A stretch of DNA of 64,000 bases. Source: Myxococcales bacterium (GTDB lineage: Bacteria > Myxococcota_A > Polyangia > Palsa-1104). The stretch is from contig PNAM01000089.1 in NCBI GenBank assembly GCA_003170275.1, positions 33,682 through 97,681 on the forward strand, read 5' to 3'. Each line of letters opens with the position of its first letter. Position 1 is the stretch's first letter. Both the position numbers and the translations under genes were made by a program. Positions 35,940 to 46,200 of the stretch are shown here, one piece after another. Below the pieces are notes generated by a model. It saw only the letters and a program-made list of their open reading frames with translations, did not search any database and was not told the DNA's origin.

Positions 35940-36796
35940 TTGCGCGACTCGACGTGGAAGCCGAAGGTGCGCCACGCGGGATCGGGCGCGGAGATCTCGA
36001 AGCGCACGGTGTGCTTCTGGCCGGCGAGCGCGGCGGTGTCGACGGAGAAGCGCTTGTAGCCGTCGGCGTTGACGGTGCGCTGCGCGAGCCGCTCCTGGCC
36101 GTCGAGGAGCACCTTGAAGTCGACCGGCCCGTCGGCGTTCTTGCGCGAGAAGTAGTCGTGGATGCCGGTGTAGCCGACCAGCGTGCGGCCCATCGGCACG
36201 TCGGCGAATTCGAGCCGCGTGGACCGCCCGCCTTCGGGCGGCGCGAGGATGCCGCGGCGCGGTTGGTAGTCGATCTCGAGCGTGCGCGGCTCGATCTGCA
36301 GCGCGCCGCAGCGAAAGCCTTCGCCGTTTCTATAGCAGGGTGTCTCGTTGCCGCCCGCGATCGTGCTCTGGGTGACGCGCGCTTCGTCGGCGTGCGCGGT
36401 GAAGTCGTACGAGATCTCGACCGCGTCCTTTTCGAACAGCGCGACCGCGACCTTGCCGTGCTGCGAGCGATGTGCGGCCTTCAGCGCGCCGACGTCTGGC
36501 GCCTGCGCACCGCGGATCGACACCTGCCAGATGCGGCGGTAGCGATCGGTGTCGGCGTGACCGGCCATCTCGAGCGTCATCTTGTCGCCGAGCACTGCGC
36601 GCCCGTGTTGATCGGCCCAGTAGGGCGCGAACACGATCAGATCGCCGTCGCGAAAGCCGGCGCGCACCTCGGCCGCCGCCGCCGCCCAGTCGGCCTCGCC
36701 GGCGACGCGCCAGGGCGCCAACAGCGCGTTGGCGGTCTCGACGATCGCCAGCAGCGCCAGCGCGGCGACGAAGAAGATTGGTGCCTTGCCCTTCAC
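35936..36796 (-). CDS. Membrane-anchored extracytoplasmic protein, unknown function
   Basis: A 286-residue protein from GTG 36796 (GTGA overlap with the gene upstream; GGGAG sits a few bases before the start). One N-terminal membrane helix (APIFFVAALALLAIVETA) then a soluble periplasmic part with a beta-rich C-terminal domain (YTGIHDYFSRKNADGPVDFK, LDGQERLAQRTVNADGYKR) of the jelly-roll/NPCBM-like kind. Two cysteines (CYRNGEGFRC) may bridge. The DGDLIVFAPYWADQHG segment resembles loops following membrane glycosyltransferase C-termini. It probably works with the flanking glycosyltransferases, perhaps binding the glycan. Confidence 0.65.
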   Translation of the reverse strand: MKGKAPIFFVAALALLAIVETANALLAPWRVAGEADWAAAAAEVRAGFRDGDLIVFAPYWADQHGRAVLGDKMTLEMAGHADTDRYRRIWQVSIRGAQAPDVGALKAAHRSQHGKVAVALFEKDAVEISYDFTAHADEARVTQSTIAGGNETPCYRNGEGFRCGALQIEPRTLEIDYQPRRGILAPPEGGRSTRLEFADVPMGRTLVGYTGIHDYFSRKNADGPVDFKVLLDGQERLAQRTVNADGYKRFSVDTAALAGQKHTVRFEISAPDPAWRTFGFHVESRK

Positions 36797-38310
36797 GGCT
36801 CCCTGTCTAACACAGGTGCGACCGGCTGCAGCAGGTAGCGCGGCTCGGTCGCTGCGCCCGAGACCACGTGCGGCCCGGTCAAGTGATCGACCACCTTGTA
36901 GTCGCTCTGCAGCGCCGGCCACATGTACCAGTTCCCGTCGATCTTGTTGTCCATGACCACCAGCGAGAACTTCCGCTGCGCGATCGCCTCGGCGAGCCCG
37001 CGCGGCGCGCCCAACCCCGCGCGGCCTACGTCGAGCACGCCCATGCGGTGCAGGTAGGTGTGCTTGCCGGCGAGGTAGCCGTAGAACGGATGGAACGGGA
37101 TCAGCACCTCGCCCGGTTGCGCGCGCAGCTGCGCGAGGAGCGTGTCGGCGCTGCGGCGATCCTCGGCGGTCGGCAGAAAGCGGCGCGGATCGTAGCCGGT
37201 CGGATCGTCTTTGTTGATCGCCCACGACGACGGCGCGATCCGCGCGGCGATCGGCAAGAGCCCACCCGGCGCCACCAGCAGCGAGCTCGCCAGCAGCGCG
37301 TACACCACGTGCGATCGCAGGCGAGGCGCATCGCCGGCGGTGATCAGCCGCCCGGCCGCGACGCCGATCGCGATCGACGGATAGAACACGCCGGGAATGA
37401 ACGCGTTGGTGAACGCCCACTGCGTGCCGAAGCCGAGGCACGCCGCGCCCGCGCCCGCGCAGCCGATGAACGTCGCGTACACCAGGCCGGGCGAGCGATG
37501 ACGCGCCAGCGCCCACGGCACGCACAAGACCGCCGGCCCGAGGAGCAGGAGCAGCCTGAGCGGGCTGCCCAGGAACGCGCGTCCGGCGTAGAAGTCGTGC
37601 TGCTGGTGCAGCTTGAACACGTAGGTCCAGAACCAGCCGCCGGTCGAGTGGTTGAGCCACCACAGCGCCGGCAGCCCGAGGATCGCCAGCGTGCCCAGGT
37701 AGGCGGGCAGCATGCGCCAGTTGGCGACCAGCAGCACCAGGCCGAGCGCGATCATGAACGGCGACGCGGTCTGCTTGGTGAAGAACGCGGCCACCAGCAG
37801 CGCGGCCGCGATCGCGACGCCGGCGTGCGAGGAGCGCTTCCACCAGCCCACCAGCAGCCCCGCGGTGGTGAGCCCGAGGAACAGCGAGTCGGGGCGCGCC
37901 AGGTCGAACCACGCGCCGGTGGGCACGAACGCCGCCGCCACGATCGCCATCGCCGCCAACGCCGCCGCGCGCGATCCGCCCTCGCGGCGCGCGAACACGT
38001 AGCCGAGCACCATCGCGGCGAAGAAGCCGGCGAGCGAGACCAGGCGACCGAGCGCGTAGCTCAAGCCGAACAGCTTCGCCAGCCCGGCGACGACCACCGG
38101 GTAGAGCGGCGTATACAGAAACGGCACGAAGTCCACCGACGGTGGCCCGTAGATCGGCTTGCCCTCGAGCAGGCGCAGCGCGTGGCACAACATCCCGCCT
38201 TCCATCCACTCGAGGTCGTACGGATACGCGAGCCTGCGACCCAGCACGTACAGGAGCGCGCCGATCGCCAGCGCCGCCAGGCCGATCGTGATCGTGCGCA
38301 GCAGCTTCAC
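36793..38310 (-). CDS. Polytopic membrane glycosyltransferase candidate (GT-C)
   Basis: A 505-residue integral membrane protein from GTG 38310. Loop one after the first helix reads YPYDLEWMEGGMLCHALRLL, with acidic residues typical of the GT-C first loop (ArnT/DUF2029-like families). About ten helices follow, then a C-terminal soluble domain (from about 400) with FHPFYGYLAGKHTYLHRMG. Stops four bases into the next gene (GTGA) and starts one base inside the sulfatase-like gene's stop. Likely uses a lipid-phosphate sugar donor; the acceptor is unknown. Confidence 0.75.
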   Translation of the reverse strand: MKLLRTITIGLAALAIGALLYVLGRRLAYPYDLEWMEGGMLCHALRLLEGKPIYGPPSVDFVPFLYTPLYPVVVAGLAKLFGLSYALGRLVSLAGFFAAMVLGYVFARREGGSRAAALAAMAIVAAAFVPTGAWFDLARPDSLFLGLTTAGLLVGWWKRSSHAGVAIAAALLVAAFFTKQTASPFMIALGLVLLVANWRMLPAYLGTLAILGLPALWWLNHSTGGWFWTYVFKLHQQHDFYAGRAFLGSPLRLLLLLGPAVLCVPWALARHRSPGLVYATFIGCAGAGAACLGFGTQWAFTNAFIPGVFYPSIAIGVAAGRLITAGDAPRLRSHVVYALLASSLLVAPGGLLPIAARIAPSSWAINKDDPTGYDPRRFLPTAEDRRSADTLLAQLRAQPGEVLIPFHPFYGYLAGKHTYLHRMGVLDVGRAGLGAPRGLAEAIAQRKFSLVVMDNKIDGNWYMWPALQSDYKVVDHLTGPHVVSGAATEPRYLLQPVAPVLDREP

Positions 38311-41207
38311 TAGCGCGACACCTGAATGGTGGCCGCGTGCACCGCGCCGGCGCTCGAATGCGCGCCACGTGCGGGCGCGCGCGCGGGCGTCTTCCACAGG
38401 CCCACGTCGACGACGGTGGCGCCGGGCGGCCAGCCGGACGGGAGCTGCACGCGCAGGCGATCGCGCACCCAGGTGCCCGGCTCGAGGCGCGCGATCGGGA
38501 TCAGCCCCTCGACCGGATCGTGATCGGCGTTGAGGTGGCGCCCGTCGGGGCCGACCACGTGGGTGAACAGCTTCCAGCCGTCGGGCGGCTTGCCGGTCAC
38601 GTGGAACACCAGCGAAAGCTCCAGCTGGTCGCCCGCGTGCGCGACGGGGGTCTTCAGATCGGCGCCTTCGAGCACCAGGAAGTCGCCGAGCGTGTCGCCG
38701 AGCGGCAGCGCGAACGGGAGCGCGGTCTTCGACAGGCTGCCCTCGAGCTTGCGCTTGAAGTCGGCGGGCAGCGCGGCCGCGTCCATCCACGCCGCGAGCG
38801 CCTCCGAGAGCGTGCGCTCGGCCTCGGTGCCGTCGCCGGCGCGGTCGTGCTCTTCTTCGGGATCGCTGCGAAGATCGTACAGCTCGACCGTGTCGTCGGG
38901 GATCAGGTTGCGGATCAGATGCCATCCCGCGTCGACCACCGCCTTGCGCGAGGTCGGCCCTTCGTACCACACCTCCTGGAACACCCGGCGCGGCTGCGTG
39001 GACTTTTCGCCGAGCATCAGCCCGAGCACGCTGTCGCCGAGGAGCTGCGGCTCGCTCGCCGCCGGCTGCCGAAGCGCGTCGAGCAGCGTCGGCAGGATGT
39101 CGATGTGCCCGACCGGCTCGTCGACCACACGCGGCTGCACGCCCGGCACGCGGATCAGCAGCGGCACCTTGGTCTCGTTGCGATACAGGTGATACCCGTG
39201 CCGCTGGCTCTGCGGCAGCCCGTGCTCGCCGAAGCCGTCGCCGTGATCGCTGGTCACGATCACGATCGTGTTTTCCCACAGCCCGGCCTGCTTGAGCGCC
39301 TCGAGCACGCGTCCGATGTGCGCGTCGGTGAAGCGGATCTCTCCGTCGTAGAGCGCGATCTCGTCAGCGCCGAAGTCGGTGTCGGGCATGTCGGGGTGGC
39401 GCTCGAACCCGAAGTGGGTGTCGTAGAAGTGGGTCCACAAGAAGAACTTCTCGCTCTTGTGCTGCTGGATGTACGCGATGTCGAGATCGGCCAGCTGGCG
39501 CGCCGAGGTGCCGCTGGTGCGCGATGGATCGCCGCCCATCGAGTGCAGCGTCTGCAGGTGATAGTCGTAGTCGTCGAAGCCCTGGTTGAGGCCCCAGCCG
39601 GGCTCGAAGTAGTAGTACGAGAGCGTCGCGCCGGTGTGATACCCCGCGTCCTTGAGGATCTCGCCGATCAGCCGGTTCTCCGGCAGCACCTGCGGCGGCC
39701 AGTGCACGCGCGGGTCGTTGTTGACCGCGATCGTCGACGGATAGCGGCCGATGAGGATCGCCGGCACCGAGTAGCGCGTCGAGGGCGCGTGCGCCCAGCC
39801 GTTGGCGAAGCGCACCGATTCCTTGGCGAGCTGGTCGAGGTTGGGCGTGGTCGGGCGCCGGTAGCCGTAGCTGCCGACGTGGTCGGCGCGCAGCGCGTCG
39901 ATGGTGATCAGCACCACGTTGGGCTGCGCGGGAACGGCCGCGGGCACGCTCGCCCAGCTGCGCGCGGGCGCCGCCTCGAGCGTGGCCTGGTGCCCGTTGC
40001 AGTCCTGATCGATGCCGTCGTCGGGCCAATCGAACGCGCCCGGGTGCACGTTGCGGTCGAGGTCGTTGCAGTCGCCGCCGCCCAGCACCGAAGAGTAGCC
40101 GTCGCGATCGAGATCGGTGGCGGCGTGGATCGCGCGCACCAGCGGGCCGGCGACGCCGGTGAACGCGATCGCGGCCTTGCGCACGCGATCGTTGCGGCCC
40201 GACGAGAGCGCGAGCACCATCAGCAGCGACGGCAGCAGCCACGCAAAACCGATGCGTGCCGGCCGGCGCAGCTCGCCGAGCCTGTTCCCCACTCCCAACA
40301 GCGCGGCGACGAACGCGACTACGATCGCCAGCCCGCAGGCGATGAACGGGCGCGCGTCGAGCTGGCGCGCGATCGCCCAGCTCGCGGTCACGAAGCCCGC
40401 GACCGGCACCAGCAGCGCGATCGCGATCGCGGCGAGCGCGCTGCCCGGCGCGTACAGCCAGCGGCGGCGGGCCAGCGACGGGCGCCACGCCAAGCGCATG
40501 ATCCCGTGCGCGAGGCCGAGCGCGGCGAGCATCAGCGCCGGGGCCCAAAGGCCGGTGTTGAGCGCCTTGAGCAGCGGCGGCATGCGCAGGCGCTCCTGCA
40601 GCCCGAGGAGCAGCCGCGCCACCGCGCCCGCGCCGGCGAGCAGCCCGAGCGCCCACGCGAACGCCTCTGCGGCCGGCGCGGCGCGGAACGAGAGCCGCAC
40701 GCGCGGGCCGAACGGCAAGATCGGGCTGAGCGCCGCGGCCACCAGCATCACGCCGGCGGCCAACGCCAGGGTCAGCCCCGCGGCGGTCGCACCGACGAGC
40801 GCGGCGATCAGGAGCCGGTTGTGGTAACGCTGCAGCGCATCGATCGTGAACAGGTGGATGGCCCACCCCAGCACGCCGGACGCGCCCGCGATCGTAACGA
40901 CGTACGCCACCGCGCGTCGCCCGTCCGCGTCCTGCTCGCGCTCGGGACGGGCGAACGCCGCGCGCCACAGCGGCCCGAGATCGGTCGCCCAGCCCAGCCC
41001 GCCGGCGGTCGCGCCGACGATCGCGCCGACGATCGCGCCCGTCGCTCCGTACAGCGCGCACAGGAACAAGAGGAGCCGCCCGCGCCCCGACGGCAGGAAC
41101 GCCGCCGCGCGCGACAGCCCGAGCGCGAAGTCGAGCGCGCCGGCCGCGATCCCGCCGAGCGCGCCGGCGAGCGCGCCGCGCGCACCGAGCGGGCCGGGCG
41201 AGGGCAT
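38310..41207 (-). CDS. Membrane alkaline-phosphatase-superfamily enzyme with MopE-like calcium motif
   Basis: A 965-residue protein from ATG 41207; a TTG at 41243 is possible but less likely. The N-terminal 350 residues form many transmembrane helices. Residues about 365-405 (DLDRDGYSSVLGGGDCND and PDDGIDQDCNGHQ) are a MopE/thrombospondin-type calcium motif. The catalytic domain begins NVVLITIDALRADHVGSYG (metal Asp437), and the nucleophile position is Thr477 in APSTRYSVPA, not Cys or Ser as in formylglycine sulfatases; Thr is the nucleophile in LtaS/EptA-type phosphoglycerol or phosphoethanolamine transferases. VIVTSDHGDGFGEHG supplies later metal ligands. A C-terminal beta domain follows. 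Likely modifies an envelope lipid or glycan with a phospho-group. It heads the minus-strand envelope cluster. Confidence 0.82.
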   Translation of the reverse strand: MPSPGPLGARGALAGALGGIAAGALDFALGLSRAAAFLPSGRGRLLLFLCALYGATGAIVGAIVGATAGGLGWATDLGPLWRAAFARPEREQDADGRRAVAYVVTIAGASGVLGWAIHLFTIDALQRYHNRLLIAALVGATAAGLTLALAAGVMLVAAALSPILPFGPRVRLSFRAAPAAEAFAWALGLLAGAGAVARLLLGLQERLRMPPLLKALNTGLWAPALMLAALGLAHGIMRLAWRPSLARRRWLYAPGSALAAIAIALLVPVAGFVTASWAIARQLDARPFIACGLAIVVAFVAALLGVGNRLGELRRPARIGFAWLLPSLLMVLALSSGRNDRVRKAAIAFTGVAGPLVRAIHAATDLDRDGYSSVLGGGDCNDLDRNVHPGAFDWPDDGIDQDCNGHQATLEAAPARSWASVPAAVPAQPNVVLITIDALRADHVGSYGYRRPTTPNLDQLAKESVRFANGWAHAPSTRYSVPAILIGRYPSTIAVNNDPRVHWPPQVLPENRLIGEILKDAGYHTGATLSYYYFEPGWGLNQGFDDYDYHLQTLHSMGGDPSRTSGTSARQLADLDIAYIQQHKSEKFFLWTHFYDTHFGFERHPDMPDTDFGADEIALYDGEIRFTDAHIGRVLEALKQAGLWENTIVIVTSDHGDGFGEHGLPQSQRHGYHLYRNETKVPLLIRVPGVQPRVVDEPVGHIDILPTLLDALRQPAASEPQLLGDSVLGLMLGEKSTQPRRVFQEVWYEGPTSRKAVVDAGWHLIRNLIPDDTVELYDLRSDPEEEHDRAGDGTEAERTLSEALAAWMDAAALPADFKRKLEGSLSKTALPFALPLGDTLGDFLVLEGADLKTPVAHAGDQLELSLVFHVTGKPPDGWKLFTHVVGPDGRHLNADHDPVEGLIPIARLEPGTWVRDRLRVQLPSGWPPGATVVDVGLWKTPARAPARGAHSSAGAVHAATIQVSR

Positions 41208-41214
41208 CCGCGGG

Positions 41215-41245
41215 ACTATGGCCGACGGGGCGTTGACCGTCAACG
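41215..41245 (-). promoter_or_regulatory. Candidate promoter and perfect palindrome in the divergent gap
   Basis: On the minus strand TTGACG (41243-41238) and CATAGT (41220-41215) are 17 bases apart, a good sigma70-like pair for the gene starting at 41207, predicting a start almost at the ATG (leaderless or nearly so). The -35 lies within CGTTGACCGTCAACG (41231-41245), a perfect 7-1-7 inverted repeat that may be an operator for both divergent genes. Unproven. Confidence 0.42.
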
Positions 41246-41275
41246 TCGCGTATATGGTAGGTTTCCCGCCCGAAG

Positions 41276-42862
41276 ATGGCTTCCCGCCAACGCATCCTGG
41301 TGCTCGCGCTGTGTGCGATCGCCGGCGCCATCCTGGTGGCCCATTCGCTGGTCTGGAACTTCGTCACCGACGATGCCTTCATCTCGTTCGTGTACTCGCG
41401 CAACCTGGCGCGCCACGGCGAGCTGGTGTTCAACCTCGGCGAGCGCGTCGAGGGCTACACCAACTTCTTGTGGACGGTGCTGCTGGCCGGCTTCCTCAAG
41501 GTGGGCCTTGCGCCCGAGATCATGTCGCGCGTGCTCGGCACCTACGCGGCGGTCTCGACGCTGCTGGTGTGCGCGATCTTCTCGAAGTGGGCGCGGCAGG
41601 ACACGCAGGGCTCGGCGTGGGACGCGCTGCCGGCGCTGCTGCTCGCGGGCGTGCCGGGCTTCGCGTGCTGGTCGTCGGGCGGGCTCGAGACCCAGCTGTT
41701 CACGCTGCTGGTGACCACCGGCATGGCGTTGTACCTGCGCGATCACCTGGCGGATCGGCCGGGACCCTCGCCGGTGTCGGCGGTCGCGTTCGGCTTCGCG
41801 GCGCTGACGCGGCCCGAGGGGCTCCTGTTCTTCGCGCTCACGGCGCTGCACCGCGGGCTGGTGATGTGGCGCAAGCGCTACCTGCCGTCGGTGGCAGAGC
41901 TGAAGTGGGTGGGCGTGTTCCTGCTCTTCGCCGTGCCGCACCTGGTGTGGCGGCACTGGTACTACGGCTGGTGGCTGCCGAACACCTTCTACATCAAGTC
42001 CTCGGGCATCGGCGGCACGTGGCAGCAGGGCGGCTACTACCTGATGCAGGTCGCGCTGCAGTTCCACCTGTGGGTGGTGCCGCTGGTGGCCGGCGCCGGG
42101 CTGCTGCTCAAGCGGCCGCGCGGCGCGCTCGCGCTGACCGCGTTCGGCGCGCTGGTGATCGGCGTGTTCTGTCTGTACGTCGCGTCGGTGGGCGGCGACT
42201 TCATGGGGCTGTTCCGCTTCTTCATGCCGGTGCTGCCGCTGTTGGCCATGCTGGCGGCGATGGGGCTGCGCCTGCTCCTCGAAGGACGCGGCCGACGCGT
42301 GTCGCTGGCGGTGGTGGTGCCGCTGCTCGCCGGTCACGCGGTCCACGCGTACGTGGTCGATCAGCGCTCGTTGGTGATCGGCGCGGACCGCGGCATCGAC
42401 ACGCCCGGCTTTCTGCGCTGGTACACCGCCGACCGCGCGGCGATCGGCAAGTGGTTCGCGCAGTACGCGCAGCCGGACGACTACGCCTCCGTCGGTGGCG
42501 CGGGCGCGCAGGTGTACTACAGCGGCATCCGCTCGCTGGATTGCTTCGGGCTGTCCGACGCGCACATCGCGCACGAGGTGCGGGCGATGTCGAGCCGGCC
42601 GGGGCACCAGAAGTACGCGCCGATCGAGTACGAGCTGTCCAAGCATCCGACGATCATCACCTCGGCGTTCTACCGTCTCGGCAAGTACGAGCCGCCGCCG
42701 TCCGAGGCCGCGATGTGGCGCGCGCGCGGCTACCATTATGTCAACGTGCAGGTGCCGGGGCTGAGCTCGGGATGGTACGCGTTCCTGTTGCGCAACGACC
42801 GCCACCTCGGGCCACTCGGTCCCGAGACCGCGCCGCCGCCGCCCACCGAAAGGGAGCCCTAG
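41276..42862 (+). CDS. AftB-like GT-C membrane glycosyltransferase candidate
   Basis: A 528-residue integral membrane protein. After helix one, FVTDDAFISFVYSRNLARHG carries the double Asp of GT-C enzymes of the AftB-like type, followed by VEGYTNFLWTVLLA and LTRPEGLLFF, hallmarks of bacterial TDDAFISF glycosyltransferases using polyprenyl-phosphate sugars. About ten helices then a soluble C-terminal domain (WYTADRAAIGKWFAQYAQP) that in such enzymes closes the acceptor site. It diverges from the sulfatase-like gene and is followed after five bases by a small membrane protein gene. Acceptor and donor unknown. Confidence 0.82.
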   Translation: MASRQRILVLALCAIAGAILVAHSLVWNFVTDDAFISFVYSRNLARHGELVFNLGERVEGYTNFLWTVLLAGFLKVGLAPEIMSRVLGTYAAVSTLLVCAIFSKWARQDTQGSAWDALPALLLAGVPGFACWSSGGLETQLFTLLVTTGMALYLRDHLADRPGPSPVSAVAFGFAALTRPEGLLFFALTALHRGLVMWRKRYLPSVAELKWVGVFLLFAVPHLVWRHWYYGWWLPNTFYIKSSGIGGTWQQGGYYLMQVALQFHLWVVPLVAGAGLLLKRPRGALALTAFGALVIGVFCLYVASVGGDFMGLFRFFMPVLPLLAMLAAMGLRLLLEGRGRRVSLAVVVPLLAGHAVHAYVVDQRSLVIGADRGIDTPGFLRWYTADRAAIGKWFAQYAQPDDYASVGGAGAQVYYSGIRSLDCFGLSDAHIAHEVRAMSSRPGHQKYAPIEYELSKHPTIITSAFYRLGKYEPPPSEAAMWRARGYHYVNVQVPGLSSGWYAFLLRNDRHLGPLGPETAPPPPTEREP

Positions 42863-42867
42863 ACCAG

Positions 42868-43299
42868 ATGGCCACCGTCCAGCTTCGCTTGAAGGGCGCG
42901 ACGCCGCTGCACCTCGCGGCTGCCACGATCTCGGCGCTGCCGATCCTCTTCATCGACTACCAGCTCATGGCGCACCACGCGCACCCGACGCTCGCGCTCT
43001 GGCTCTTGTCGGGCGCGGTCGCGTTCCTACCGTGGATCTCGCGCGCCATGGCGCGCTCCGCCTACCGCGCAAAGTGCGACGAGGTCGCCGTCCACCTGCG
43101 CGGCGAGGCGCTTCCGTACAAGACGATCAGCGAAGTCCGCGTCGAAAAAAACTTTCGCCGCACCGTGCTGCACCTCAAGCGCTCCGAAACCATCGAGCTG
43201 CAGCTGGTGCTCGCCGACGCCTTCGCCGGCCGGCTCGAACCGTTCGTCGAGCTCGACCGGCGCCTACGCGAGCATGGCCTGGAGATCCGGGGCGGTTAG
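42868..43299 (+). CDS. Small two-helix membrane protein with PH-like domain
   Basis: A 143-residue protein: two hydrophobic segments (ATISALPILFIDYQLMA and ALWLLSGAVAFLPWIS) then a cytoplasmic-looking beta-rich domain (VAVHLRGEALPYKTISEVRVE, RTVLHLKRSETIELQLVLAD) resembling bacterial PH-like (bPH2) domains. Possibly co-transcribed with the glycosyltransferase gene five bases upstream. The final bases overlap the convergent S41 peptidase stop by four bases. Function unknown. Confidence 0.7.
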   Translation: MATVQLRLKGATPLHLAAATISALPILFIDYQLMAHHAHPTLALWLLSGAVAFLPWISRAMARSAYRAKCDEVAVHLRGEALPYKTISEVRVEKNFRRTVLHLKRSETIELQLVLADAFAGRLEPFVELDRRLREHGLEIRGG

Positions 43300-46200
43300 T
43301 TCTGGGAGTTGCCGGGGCGCTTGGGTGCGGGGGCTACCGGCTCCATCGGCTTGTCGCCGCTCTTGGGCGTCTTGATGGCGACCTGCGCCGCGGAGCGCTC
43401 GACCACGACGGTCTCTTGCGACTGCACTTGCGTGTTCTCGCGCGCGACCACCGTGACCAGGTTCGCGCCCGGCCACAGCGGAATCTCCGCATCGAAGCCC
43501 ATCTGCATCGGCGTCGCGCCCTTGCGATTCGAGCGGTAGAACACCTTGCGACGATCGATCTTGGCGGTGCGGTTCGAGACGAACACGAACACGTCCGAGA
43601 CCCTGCGCTCGTCCTTGGCGATGCCCGACAGGTGGTAGGTGGCCGCGTCGACCAGCAGCGGCCCGTTCTTCACCTCGATGCGCGGCGGAGAGACCTGCCA
43701 CGCCGGCGTGAACGCGGCCGTCTTGACCTCGCCGCCCGAAGACTTCTGCGCCGCCGACTGCGCGACGAAGGCCGGCCGTCCCGGCTCGAGCTCGATGCGA
43801 TAGAACCCGCCCACCAGGCCGGTCAGCTTGAACGCCGCGCCCTTGACCGCGCTCGCCACCGCCGTCGCGTCCTTGGCCGCCGACGCCAGGATGTCGGTCT
43901 TCACGTCGCTGATCGTCACCACGCCCTGCGCCGCCTCGGTCTGCACCGGCTGCGCGATCGGAAACGACAGCTTGTCGGTGATGTACTCGTGCAAGATCGC
44001 GTCGTATACCGACAGCTCGACCTTGAACGTCTCCGGCCGGTAGTCGGGCTTGACGTCGAATGTGAAGTCGACCGCCTTAGATTCGCCGGGCTGCAGGTTG
44101 TCGACGTTGAAGCGCCCCTTGTTGATGTCCAGCCCTTCGTCCGAGAGGTTGCGCAGCTGCGCCAGCGTCTCGTTCGACTTGCCCGGCCCGATGTTCTTGA
44201 CCGTCACGTGCAGCCGCACCGACTCGCCGCGCTGCACCAGCCCGTCGCCGTTGCCCTTGACGTCGTCGATCACCTGGTACGAGTACGCGAACACCGGCCG
44301 CGCCATCCCGGTCATCTTCACCGTCAGGCCGTCGGAGTCCATCTGCGTCTTGGCGCCGTGCTCCTCGAACACCTCGAGCTTGAGCGGATCCATGCGCGTG
44401 AGCGCGTCCTTCGGGATCTTCACCGGCACCACGAAGCTCTTGGTCTCGCCCGCCTTGAGCTTGCCGAACACGAACTCGCGCCCCTCGAGGAGCGGATCGT
44501 TGCCCTTGAGCTGCGCGCGCACCTGACCGGCCGTGCCCGGCCCCTTGTTGGTGATGGTGGCCTTGAACTTGATGGTCTCGCCGGCCATCACCGAGTTGTC
44601 CGGCCGGTCGGTCGAGATCGATCCGCTCAGCGACGGCGCCAGGCCCGCGCCCGCGAGGTTCCAGTCGACCGCCAGCTTCTTCATCGCGTCGACCACGTGC
44701 CCCTGCTCCTCGGCGACCTTCTTGTCGAAGAACGCCTTGGACGACGACAGCACCTCGCGGCGCTTCCAGCCCTTGGCCTGCGAGACCAGGTCGCGCGCGA
44801 ACTGGATCTCGTAGTCCTCGACGAAGGTCTCCTCGGCGGCCAGCTCGTCGTCCGGCTCGGCTTCGGGATCCGCCTCGCCGTCGTCGGTCTTCTCGTCGTC
44901 GCGCAAGATGTTCTTGGCGATCTTCTTGGGCGGCTCGGGCGCGATGAACTTGATGGTCTCGAACGGCTTGTCGCCGGTGCGCGTGAACTTGGACTGCAGG
45001 TGCGCGTCGAGGTCCGCCTCGCTCATGCCCTTGTAGTCGCGGAACAGGTAGATGCCCTTGTCCTTGTCGACCGCGACCTTCTCGAGGACCACGTCCGGTG
45101 TGATGCCCACCGACTGGATCGACACGTCGCCGGGCGTGAGGTACTGCGCGATGGTCAGCTTGAGCGCCGAGCCGTCGTCGTTGTCGTAGAGCACCTGCAC
45201 CGAGCCCTTGCCGAAGGTGCGCGTGCCGATGATCACCGCGCGGTCCAGGTTCTTCAGCGCGCCGGCGACGATCTCCGACGCGGAAGCGGATCCGTGGTTC
45301 ACCAGCACCGCCATCGGCACGTGCGGCTGATTGCCCGGCGTCGCGCGCTTCTCTTCGCGCTGCTTGTTGGCGTAGCCGACGGTGGTGACGATGGTGCCGG
45401 TGTCGACGAACTCGTCGGTGACCTTGATCGCCTGGTCGAGGAGCCCGCCGGGGTTGTTGCGCAGGTCGAACACCAGCGACTTCATCCCCTTGGACTTCAG
45501 ATCTTCCATCGCCCGCCGCAGCTCCTCGGCGGTGTTGCCGCCGAACGAGTTGTACAGCTTGACGTACCCGACGTTGTTCTTGAGCAGGTGCGCCTCGACG
45601 GTCTTCACCTGGATGATCGCGCGGGTGAGCACCACCCGCTTGGGCACCGCGTTCTTCTCGCCGACCTTCTCGACCCACACCTCGACCTTGGTGTCCGGCT
45701 CGCCGCGCAGCTTGGAGACCGCGTCGTTGAGCATCATGTTCACCGTCGAGAGCTTGTCGATGCGCACGATTTTGTCGCCGGCCTTGATGCCCGCCGCCGA
45801 GGCCGGCGTGTTGGGCATCGGCCGGATGACCGTGAGCGCGCCCTTGCGGATGCCGATGACGATGCCGAGCCCGCCGAACGAGCCGCGCGTGTTCAGCTTC
45901 ATCTCGTTGTACATCTGCGGATCGAGCAGCATCGAGTGCGGATCGAGCGTCGAGAGCATGCCGTTGGTGGCCGCGTACTCGATGTTGCGCACCGTCTCGG
46001 AGTCGGTGTCCTTGGGCAGGTTCTGCGAGATGAAGCGGAACACTTCGCGCATCTTCATCGACAGCGCCCACGGCGAATCGACCTCGCCGATGCCGAACTC
46101 CTGCTTGGCGGTGTCGACCCACACCACCACCTTGTTCTGCTCCGGGTGCGGCTCGACGAGCACCTCGGCGACCGACTTCTGCACCTGGTCGAGGGCGGAC

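Noticed and set aside
38310..41207. Formylglycine sulfatase
   Set aside because: The nucleophile position aligns with Thr477, not Cys/Ser in a C/S-X-P-S-R motif. A phosphotransferase or phosphatase is more likely.
38337..41714. Long plus-strand frame opposite the sulfatase-like gene
   Set aside because: Low-complexity Arg/His/Ala/Glu translation, overlapping a minus-strand gene with intact catalytic motifs. Same explanation for other long antisense frames, such as those at 4560-6095, 15112-16104 and 25060-26448.
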